This document shows positions 1 to 35,733 of a stretch of DNA of 64,000 nt, in pieces (within the stretch, counting starts at the first letter, position 1; each line of letters begins with the position of its first letter). The notes below the pieces were generated by a model. The model saw only the letters and a program-made list of their open reading frames with translations. It was not told the DNA's origin and did no database searches. Position numbers and translations under genes: made by a program. This DNA is from Lytechinus pictus (Eukaryota; Echinodermata; Echinoidea; Temnopleuroida; Toxopneustidae), in NCBI RefSeq assembly GCF_037042905.1, contig NC_087254.1, positions 23,847,103 through 23,911,102 of the forward strand, written 5' to 3'.

Positions 1-369
1 AACATTTTCGTACGTGATTCTGCAGAAACGTCTTTCCAAACGCCCTTTTTTTCGTAGTTCATGTTTGTGATTCTAATCATGATTATATTCAATTTCGACT
101 AAACGCAATCGTGATTCTGCAGAATCGTGATTTGAATCATGATTGGAATCATGATTATAGGGTAAAAAAGTGGCGGATAAACGCACCCTAAATGACATGA
201 ATCAAATGATCATTTTCCTTTCGGTCTCATTATCTTTAACAGGCTATTAAAATTCACTATCACTTTCAGAGATTGAATTTCATGTCATGTGAAATTAAAG
301 ATTTATGTCGGCCGCATAATACTCTCTTTGTTGAAATCTAAACTTCACATTGAAAGAAGTGGGCTATAA

Positions 370-26411
<26,042 letters not shown>

Positions 26412-26462
26412 CTAGACCAACAGGATGCCCGTTTCTAGTGCCAAGCTCCGCCCAACTCGTCT

Positions 26463-27005
26463 TTATATCATGCTCTGTCCATTCTGAAGTGAAGTGAATT
26501 GTGCTGGCTGTAATAAACCTGCTGGTAAACCGTCTTGTTTGCTGTTCTGTTCAGGAAGTGATGATGTCCGCAACGTTAGCATTTCAGAAGTAGATGAGTT
26601 TATTGACCCTGACACTGAGCTTAGTGATAGTGTAAGGGTTTTCATGATAGCTGTAATCCATTCTAAAATATACTGTTCCAAACCTTGTTTTAGCTATTCT
26701 GTCATGTAATGATGTCCACAATGTTACCATTTAGAGGTAGATGACCCTGACCCTAAGCCTACTGGCAGTATTCAGAATTTCATGATGGGTTTATTCCCTC
26801 ATTCTCTCTAATGTAAAGTATGTTGTCCCAGACATGTCGGTTGTCCATCGTGTACACAAAATAATGTCTGCCAATGTAGCATTTCAGAGGTAGAACATAT
26901 GAAGTTTGTAACCTTGAATTAGGTCTGTTCACTCTGAAGTACAATGTATACTGTCCTAACCCGCTTGTTTTTAATTCTGTAAAGGAAGTGGTAGCATCTA
27001 TCATG
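26463..27005 (+). repeat. Degenerate tandem repeat of about 150 bp in the SEC14L1 3' UTR/flank
   Basis: GATGATGTCCGCAACGTTAGCATTTCAGA (26558), AATGATGTCCACAATGTTACCATTT (26707) and AATAATGTCTGCCAATGTAGCATTTCAGA (26859) recur, with shared AAAGTATACTGTTCC-type and TTTTAGCTATTCTGT-type segments between them. Spacing is 149 and 152 bp, with a partial unit before the first. Confidence 0.75.
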
Positions 27006-28049
27006 GCAGCAGTTCAGCAATAAATAGTCCTTGACCCTTCACCCAGGTCAGTATCCTTTGACACAGCATATTGGATCCATTTGGATTGAATCCACACATG
27101 ATTTGAATTTGAGCAGGAAACTACTTGATAGATTTTTTTAAAACCTTTTCATTTAAAATAGTATCCCCCAAAATAAACCCCCCCCCAAAAAAAACTTTGA
27201 GATTTGAGGTCCTTCAACCTCAGAAATGATAATGCACCTATTCATAAACCATTAAAATAATTGGCAGACACAATGGGACACTGATGCCATACTCATATGG
27301 AAATCATCGACTTAGTGGTTGATGACTTCTATAATCCATCTGATATATTGCTACCAATTTGTATTGTATTGCTTTCATCATCATAATCCTCCTAAACCAA
27401 CCCTAAGTTACATTATTCGCCTATCGTTAAAGACCTTTACAAATCCATACCATACTACTTGCATATATGCGAGAAAGTCAGAATATGAATATTATGTCTC
27501 TTGAAGTACTTAAAAGTAACACATCTATCCACTCTTATCAAAGAAGTACTACAAAGTTGACTCGTCGTAGTAGAACAAGAATATTTAGCTCATCTGTCAT
27601 TCTAAGAATTTTATCATGAAATAACCATTCGTTGACATTAATAGGAAAAGGCTGACATTTGTGTGATACTAATGTATTCAAATTCTAAGTATTATGAGCT
27701 GCTGTATGAGCTAAAAATTTCCAAGTCAAACATCACTAAAATTTCCAATTTATTATATTGCCATTTCAGCATACGAAAACAAATAAAATTATTGAAATTA
27801 GCAACTTGGGGCTAAGTTGAATCAGTACTGAACAGTGAAAATGCCTGTAGGCTTGTATTGGCTTATGCATTAGTTGCCAGTTTGATTATGGTGACTGGAT
27901 TCTGTTTAAATTAGTCACATGCAAGCTGATGCTACAGTGCTTTTGTTAGAACGTTCATGTCAAACGCTTTACATAGATACTTATGCAAAAGAAAAAAATG
28001 CTTCCAGTCTTTAATAAGGCACATCCACTGAACCATGCAGAAATGTTCA
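27006..28049. other. SEC14L1 3' flank, no gene seen
   Basis: Probable 3' UTR or downstream sequence with poly-C/poly-A near 27178-27196. No ORF with splice context or homology. The true polyadenylation site is not decidable by eye; AATAAA-type hexamers occur here and as late as 33474. Confidence 0.4.
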
Positions 28050-28172
28050 GGGGTGAAATTCCCAAAACCTGGCTATGGATTGTATAGTTGATTTCTATGC
28101 TTGATTACACATAATGATCAATACAATCAATTGTAAAGCCACAGATTCATAACCACCTTTGTGAATTTGGCC
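28050..28172. mobile_element. Short palindromic MITE
   Basis: The left arm TGAAATTCCCAAAACCTGGCTATGGATTG is an imperfect inverse of the right arm CCACAGATTCATAACCACCTTTGTGAATTTGG. No ORF. Confidence 0.6.
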
Positions 28173-28676
28173 TATATTTTTGTCTCATTGGCCTGGTTTC
28201 AGACTTATTTGTATGTTTACACTCTTTAATAGTAATTAGTTATTACCATGGTAACAATTCTCAATAAAGGAGTCCATGGGAATTACCATTGCATGGTAAA
28301 GATATCATAATGGTTCCTTGTGTTACAGGCCCTGAGTGGACAGTGTATTGAGATTTGGGGTTACATTTTTGCATGGTATCTTTTCATGAGTAGCAGTGCC
28401 CAAATGGCTTCCCTGAAGTTGATGATTATCAAACAATTTCCTTGTTGAAGTGTACCAAATATCTTGCAAGAGAATGCAATGAAAAATTCCATACCAGTTT
28501 GTGACTACCTCAAGGGAGAATGATCATTAGTGTTTTAAGATTTAATGAAAATTATTCGCTGTAATTTTGGACTTTCCAATATGATGCTTTGTACACAACC
28601 ACAGAATAAAGATATTTCTCATGTGAGGAATATGCTTACATAGTGACAGATTCTAAGCAATTTATAGATACATATA

Positions 28677-29300
28677 CAGTTGAGGCCAGAAGTTTACATA
28701 CACCCAGGAAATTCAAAGAAAAGTTGACACTTGCCAAACATAAAATTTACTGTATTTTATAAAATAATTGTGCTATCCTGACGAATTTGATATCAATCAA
28801 ATGAGTATGTCATGCCCCTTCATCACATGCTTTGTTGTCAGGAGCTGAATAATATTTTGGTGTCATTTTTTCCCCCAAAATCTTCATATTTTAGACAAAT
28901 AAAAACTTTACAAAACATTTCATATTTGTGCTAGTTACTAATTAACACTAACATTTCAGATTACACTTTTTTGTTCAGTGGTGACATATCTTGATAGAAA
29001 ATGTAATATAAATCATAGCTTCGACATATATTTCTATGAAACGATGTTTGAAAATATAATAAACAATAGAATACATTTGGCATGAACATTACTTTTTTTC
29101 TTCAAAGAAAATTCCACCTGAAATATACTTTAATCCCAACGGCATCCCAATCATGTGAAAGCTTAATACGCTCTTTCATTTGATACCAAATTCGTCATGG
29201 TTGTATTTATATCCGAAGATATAATAAATTTTGTGATATTTGGCAAGCGAACAAATTTCACTGAATTCCATGGGTGTATGTAAACTTTTGGCCTCAACTG
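28677..29300. mobile_element. Tc1-like non-autonomous element (MITE)
   Basis: Starts CAGTTGAGGCCAGAAGTTTA and ends in its inverse, TAAACTTTTGGCCTCAACTG, with TA on both sides. The inverted match continues through CATACACCCAGGAAATTCA. The end sequence closely resembles Tc1/Sleeping Beauty-type terminal repeats. About 624 bp with no transposase ORF. Confidence 0.88.
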
Positions 29301-29302
29301 TA

Positions 29303-30089
29303 TATCTAAAGCTTATGGTTGGTCTTATTGCATTGATAAAGGGTACCGGGTAAAAGTTCTTTCTTTTGGAGTTTCACAAAGAGTTCAGTCTGACTAAAAG
29401 TCACGCATAAGTGCCAACACGCACTTGAAATATAACACAATAGCGATTGATGGAGTGTGATGTAACCAGTGCAGTGATGTGCTGTATACATGTACCATAC
29501 AATCTAGTCATTTAAATGTGTTTTTTTAGTCACACATAAGCTTTTGTGCAACTCTCCCTGGTTATTATCATTTTCTCAGTACATCGTGTGATTTGTAACG
29601 TCAACAGGGTATTTCATTCTCAACCTTGCTCACAATATGTTTATTTTCATACCGGTTTGTTAGTTATTTTATAGTTTGTATGTATCCTCTGTATATGAAC
29701 TAATGATCAGTGTAAATGGTCACATTTTTAAGAATGGAACGACTATTGTATTGCTCTGTCTATCAAAGTATGATTTCTTTTCAGAGAAGTATAGAAAGAA
29801 GGATTGTTGATGAAATCTAATTGATTTTAAGGACTCCAAATGAGAAAGAATCAACTTCATTCAATCTCAGAAACTGATTTGATTTGTAATAGGGCAGCTC
29901 CCCTTGGTATAATTCTTGTCTCAAGAAAAGTTATCTATAGTTTAGCTATGAAGCACCCTCTGGATTGCAAGTCTATATCAATTTAGCACAAATTCATCAC
30001 AATTTCAATAGAGTACAAATTAATCAAGATCAGTAGCGATGTGTTTATTCAACTATTATCACCTCATATATTTAATTAAGGCATTCCTA
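29303..30089. other. Intergenic, no gene seen
   Basis: AT-rich sequence between the Tc1-like MITE and retroposon tails. No supported ORF, RNA or repeat. Confidence 0.45.
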
Positions 30090-30180
30090 CTCAAGAACTT
30101 GGCTTTATTTAATAAGCTGTAACGCGCCATTCTGGGAAAAGCGCTATATAAAAATTGGCTATTATTATTATTATTATTTA
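30090..30180 (+). mobile_element. 3' tail fragment of a SINE/LINE
   Basis: AAAAGCGCTATATAAAAATTGGC followed by (TTA)n is the same 3' tail as at 2010-2035 and 31340-31376. The 5' part is missing or unrecognisable. Confidence 0.75.
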
Positions 30181-30204
30181 TTAAAATTCACTGCTTTTAT
30201 TTTA

Positions 30205-30300
30205 GTTAAAGGCCAAGTCCACCATAACTATGAGTTGATTTAAATAATGAGAGAAAAAAAAACCCATATGTAACACTGAAATTTCATCAAAATGGAGTCA
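30205..30300. mobile_element. Half copy of MITE family B
   Basis: TTAAAGGCCAAGTCCACCAT, then GTTGATTTAAATAATGAGAG and AACACTGAAATTTCATCAAAATGG match the left arm of 19270-19818. No right arm found nearby. Confidence 0.65.
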
Positions 30301-31090
30301 GTGATTGTAATGTTTGTTCAAACGTACGTGTACCTGTGTATGTCATAATTATGTACCCGACAATCTCTTGTTTGGAGATCCTAATTCCTAATTGGTTGTT
30401 ATGATATAGATTTCAAAAGTGGATGATTGTTGGATGGACACAAGTACTAATTGGCATTCTTTCTGCCAATGCTAGTTGAATCCTTCCGTCATCCCTCTGT
30501 CATTGACAAGTTAGGGTTTGAAAATCGAGAGCAACGCACAAGATAATGGGTGTCCTGAGGTGAAAGAGAATTATTTTGTAAATTCTATATTTTTATATTA
30601 ATATCATAAAGATTCAACGTGTAAAATGTTATTTATTTTTTAACCAATGATATTTGCCTATTTAATAAGTGTGTTCATGAATGTTAGGTAGTGTTCAGAC
30701 TTGTGTGCAGAAGACAAGATTTTGTATTTATGGTAAGAAAATGTCTGAATGAATTGATGATTAGAACCGTAGGATAATTTTTTAAATTATACATTTGCTA
30801 TTTAATATGCCTCTGTTTAAAACTATATGTTGGGGTAAACAAAATTATAGTTCCAACATTCCAATGAAGTTGCCTATTTAAGGAATATTTATATATGGGC
30901 ATTCTGAATGATTTGTAATATGTTTGACAAACTATTTCACCTTTCAGTTTAACAATGTAGCTTTAATATTAAAGATATGGTGTAGGTGCTTGATCACCTG
31001 TGATGATTTTTAAAGATTTGTTGCATGTAGCATATATGCAATCAAGTTTATGGTATTAAGTCTGTGGAGGTTGTAAGATCTCCGGACAAC

Positions 31091-31376
31091 AGGTGTAGCG
31101 GTGTAGCGGTTCTGAGTCTCGCCTTGTAATCAGAGGGTTGTGTGTTCGAATCCCACCATGGTCTAGCGTCCTTTGGCAAGGCGACAATCCACACTTTGCC
31201 ACTCTCACCCAGGTGCTAATTGGGTACCGGTAGGAAACAACCGTCATTGTGGTTGGTTTAGCTGGCTGCTTGAAATGCTATGAATCCAGTGACCGGGTAA
31301 TAATAATTGTGAAGCGCTTTGAACAGTCGTAGATTGATAAAGCGCTATATAAATGCCAATTATTATTAATTATTAA
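31091..31376 (+). mobile_element. tRNA-derived SINE with LINE-like tail
   Basis: Box A-like TGTAGCGGTTCTGAG at 31102 and box B GTTCGAATCCC at 31144-31154 mark a tRNA-derived Pol III head. A central region (TTTGGCAAGGCG...CACCCAGGTGCTAATTGGGTACCGG) is shared with the copy at 35894-36190. The tail AAAGCGCTATATAAATGCC plus (ATTATT)n is shared with the LINE 3' end at 1990-2035. Echinoid SINEs of this build are known. Confidence 0.9.
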
Positions 31377-32304
31377 CAGGATATATGTTATGTAAAGCAA
31401 GCCTTTAAGTGGCTGAAAAGATAAGGACTATCAGCATTGAATATCAATATACCCCACTCTCTGTCCTACATTAACATTTTTCTTCATTGTATATATCTCC
31501 TTTGGTTAATAGTGCAGGTCACTTCATATAACATGTGTTACCATTAGGACCTATTGTATACCTAAAACTGTAGATCAGCATTTCAGTGTGTGATTTTATG
31601 TTTGAAATATGCGATGGCATTGTTTTATGCATTATTGAAACTACTATGTGTCTTACGTTGCAGTACGTTTGTGATATTATTAGTCAGTTAGGATTATATT
31701 GTTTTTATTTATGATTCCATGCTATGCTTATGTGACAGTTGCTCAGTGGAAAATTTTTACTTATTGAGGACTTTTGTCTTTCTCTCATAATTCATAATAT
31801 GCTATTGGTTGATCTTGTAAGCAGTGGGAGAAAAGAAAATTAAGCATTAATGGCATACATTTATGCTTGAAAATGAATTCCCCATTATCTTTCTGTTCAA
31901 AATTATGTAATGTCACAGGAAAAACAAATCAAGAAGTTCTTTTAAATCACTTCAAATGAATGCACAACAATATCTAATAATCCTCATGGATAAGTCTGTG
32001 AAAAGGTATGGAAATTATAACTGAAGTTGGTGTAGCTTTGCTTTTTGAGGTATGTCTCAATTGACAAATGAGTAATGAAGGTGAATTTCATTTTACTGTT
32101 TTTAGTGTGCATTGCATCTTGGGATTTTTCTTGTGGACTTCTGATGCTCTCTTTCTGTAATCTCTGCCAAAATTGTCGTAAGACAACTTTATAAAGATCT
32201 AGAATTTCTGAATCTGTGTTGTATCCCAAAATGATCAAACTGCGGCTCAACGGTGCCAATGATCTCCAAGGTAAGCAGGGGAAGAATACAAGAGAGAGGG
32301 AGAG

Positions 32305-33083
32305 TTAACCCTAAATCTCCCGGGGTATTTTGATTGTTGTCATTCCCGGGGGGGGGGGCATTATGGCCCCCCCTTAAGATCTCGGCCGCCAATCGCGCGA
32401 GCGACACAAAAATTTGCACGCTGGTAGTGTGCGATGTAATCTACAAGGCTGTATGGTAAAATTTTCCAAAATAATGAAATTTTATTTTATATGAATTAAT
32501 TATGCTAATTTATGCATAAATCATACTTTTTGCTCTAATTATTCACTAAATAAAGCTCCTAGAATGCTACTTTTTGGTAAAAATATTCTTTGTAGCATTC
32601 TTAACAATCACAATTTAAAAAAAGTTCGGTTTGGAAATAAATTTCTTATGTATTTTATTGTTTTATGAATTTCTTATGTATTTCCTTGTTTTTTTACTTT
32701 TTGTTTTTTATTGTTTTTTCAATGGAAATCGTTCCAGACTTAATTCTGATCATAAACAATGCAAAATTGATTAAGTTTAATCAGTAAAAGTAGAAATTAT
32801 GATACATTTATGAATTTTGGCTAAATACACAATTTGCATTGGATTTGTACATGAAATCACGTTTATGAGCAATTTTGGGTCCGACATGCACTTACATAAT
32901 GTTGCGTAATGTCGTAACCGCGTACCCGGGCGTCACAAATTTGGTCTCAAAATTTGCGCGAGACTTGAAAGCAAAAAGTCAGTGAGCGGCAAGGTCAAAA
33001 AATTTCGCGCAGCAGATATATCGCGAAAATTGTCGAGGGGGGGGGCCATTATGGCCCCCCCCCCCCGGGAGAATTAGGGTTAA
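32305..33083. mobile_element. TTAA-flanked piggyBac-like MITE with C/G-run ends
   Basis: TTAACCCTAAATCTCCCGGGG at the left is inverted at the right as CCCCGGGAGAATTAGGGTTAA. GGGGGGGCATTATGGCCCCCC lies just inside both ends. TTAA at both borders with CCCTAA termini fits piggyBac-type target duplication. It is about 0.78 kb with no transposase ORF. The G/C runs would form strong hairpins. Confidence 0.8.
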
Positions 33084-34018
33084 GAGAATCAATAAGGTTT
33101 TTTTTATGAGTTAATAGGCAAGAATGAAAGCTCCATTATTTTGTGTCTGCTTTGAAGAATCACTGTGAATGCAACTCGCATCGCAATGTATATGGATCTA
33201 GCTGTTTTATAAATTGTTAGTATTATATTTACAGTTCCATACATAAGATTGTTTGAAAAAATATTATGTACATGTATGTCCCTACGTTTTAATCGACTAA
33301 TGATGTAGTCTGTTAAAATAATTTAGAGTTCTTGTTTTACTAGTGAAACGAGAGGCTGAGCAATAATAACATACAAATGATATATAATTGTATTTGCTAT
33401 GTTTTGTACACTGCAATTTACATGCAATGTGTATGATATTACAAATATGAATGGTATTAAATTGTCATTTTGACATGAATAAAAGGTCAAAACTCAAAAG
33501 TAAGTGTAACTGAAATTTGTTTTCATTTGCACGACTAGGATGTACATGTATAGAACATATAGTGAATTGTGTTTGATTTTGGAATGGGTACTCCATCTTC
33601 GGCAGTGGCTTATTGTGCCATTACCAAAACTAAAAAGTCGACACCTGTCAAAATGCATACAAAGAACACACAACAAAAGCCTAATGTACCTTTTCTGACT
33701 TTGTTTACTTGTAAAATTACCTTTCATTAAAGGAACTATTCAACCATGGAAAGGGACATCCTTTCCCATATCAATTGAAGCAAGTATAGAGAATACAAAG
33801 AACATGATAAATCTTAAAGGATCTAAACAAACTAAAAAGAAATCATTGTCTTGGACATCTTTTGCGTGTAGCTTTTCACCATTGCATTTTATGTGAAACA
33901 CAATTTGACAATGATCATGATCCACAAATGAGGAGTTGCATATTGTGAAAAACACCAATCAACAGCATATCAATTGATGAAATATTGTTTGAAGTCAAAG
34001 CAATGTGAACAAATTCCA
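33084..34018. other. Intergenic, possible SEC14L1 3' end near 33474
   Basis: ATGAATAAAAGG at 33474 is a possible polyadenylation signal after AT-rich sequence with no repeats. No ORF recognised. Assignment to SEC14L1 is inference, since it would need a 7 kb 3' UTR containing several transposons. Confidence 0.3.
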
Positions 34019-35113
34019 TTAAAGGAGAATAAAACCGTGGGAACAACTTAGCTTGTGTGAAAACAGCAAGACAATAATAAAGCTATGAGCATTCAATCCT
34101 CCCATTGGCAATGGGAACAACGATGTGTGATGTTGCACTTGTACAATTCCCCAATTACTTTTCTACATATTTACTTAAAGGGGAATCCAGCCTTGGCCAT
34201 AAAATGTTATGTTGGGAAGGAGAAAAATAAATTGAACAGAATGGTGAAAGTTTGAAAGAAATCGAACAAGCAATTAGAAAGTTATAGCTGCTTTAAAATT
34301 GAGATCACTAATACTATGTAGATTTCAAATTGGCAACTGGGTAAGTAAATTATGACAAGGGGCAAGGACAACTTTCCCATAGGCCATGTACTTTATTATC
34401 AGGGATTTGTGGTTTTCTCCTAAGTACCCATTCCCCTGGGGCAGTAATCTATATATAACCCAAGGTAGTATATTGTTTTATGTCCTCATGAAAGAAAAAT
34501 ATAATTTGAAATAAAACTTTTGGGAAAAATGACATTTTAGCAATAAAATGTATTGGAGTACATGGAAGAGTAGTCCTTGCCTTACATCACTATGACATCC
34601 CATATGCGGCCAATTTGAAGTCTCCATGGGTATAGTGATTACCTATATTACCAACTTTTAAAAATTCATAACTTTCTTGTTGTTTGTCCGATATTGTTCA
34701 AACCTTCACCTATCAAATTGTCTGATTTTTCTTTTCCTTATAAAATTAAGTTTCTATTTGGGTTGGATTCCCCTTTAAATTGTCACTTTTATCAAGTCTA
34801 TCCATAGATCAGGTGCTTTGTTTTCATGGAAAGACATGTTATAGGGGTTCCATTAAAAAAATAGACAAAATATTTGAACTATCAGAAGAATGAGCAAAAA
34901 TAGATATTTTGGGATATATTTTCACTGTACACAGGGGAGGGTTGTACTTCTACGACATCACAAATCTTGTTCGCATTGCCAGTGGGCGGATCTCAGCGCA
35001 TTAGTGATTTCGACATTCAAATGCTCATGACTTTCTTCTTTTCTCCAATTGCCATCAAACTTCCTTTGATTTTTCTCATTCCATATTTGTTCCAAGGTTT
35101 CATTCTCCTTTAA
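34019..35113. mobile_element. Outer MITE of a nested pair
   Basis: TTAAAGGAGAATAAAACCGTGG at the left is the inverse of CCAAGGTTTCATTCTCCTTTAA at the right. A second element occupies 34175-34778 within it. The outer element's own sequence is about 0.5 kb. Confidence 0.82.
34175..34778. mobile_element. Inner MITE of a nested pair
   Basis: TTAAAGGGGAATCCAGCC at the left is inverted as GGTTGGATTCCCCTTTAA at the right. It carries mirrored AGAAAGTTATAGC and CATAACTTTCTTGTTG segments. No ORF. Confidence 0.85.
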
Positions 35114-35350
35114 TCATAAAAATAAATCTGACACATGAATCTTGAAGTAGCAACTAACAACTTGGTTCCTACAGAACTATTGTTCTGATTACAGTATATA
35201 CACATCTACACAATATTTTACAAAATATATGTTACAATACAAAACATACATTCAGTTCTTGGGGTTTTTGTGCTACGCATAGTATGTTACTCGAGTTCTA
35301 GATGAGCAAGAGGGTCGTGGACACTGCTCGCAGGATGCAATATCCTGTTG

Positions 35351-35733
35351 CTAGGATCGACCGCCCTGTTGCTGCTGTGGAGGCAAGCCTTGCTGGGGTG
35401 GTAGACCTTGTTGCTGGGGCATCCCCTGTTGTGGAAGTGGTGCGTGATTTGGGTGTGCCAGCAACCCCTGAGGTTGTGGTGGAATGCCTTGTTGTTGGGG
35501 TGGCATTGGCAGTACACCTTGTGGTGGTATACCCTGTTGCTGAGGTGGTCCCCCTTGCTGTGGTAGTGGTAGAGATGGTTGGAGCTGTGGTGTTTCCTGT
35601 AGCAGCAATGGAAGTGGTGGGACACTTCCTTGTAGTTGTAATGGGGTAAGCCCCCTTGTGAAGTTTGATGGTGGTGGAGGCGGTACAGGGGGAGGGAGAC
35701 CCCCAGCAGAACAGGTTGGACAAAGCCAATTTC
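35351..35733 (-). CDS. PHF10: PHF10 terminal exon: end of PHD2 and Pro/Gln-repeat tail
   Basis: Starts [12 protein letters not shown], giving the last Cys pair of PHD2. About 110 residues follow, rich in Pro and Gln, with recurring GIPPQ, PQQQG and GLPPQQ units, then TAG at 35351-35353. Vertebrate PHF10 ends shortly after PHD2, so the tail is an echinoderm-side extension. Open frames on the other strand and frames are shadows of the repeat. Confidence 0.92.
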
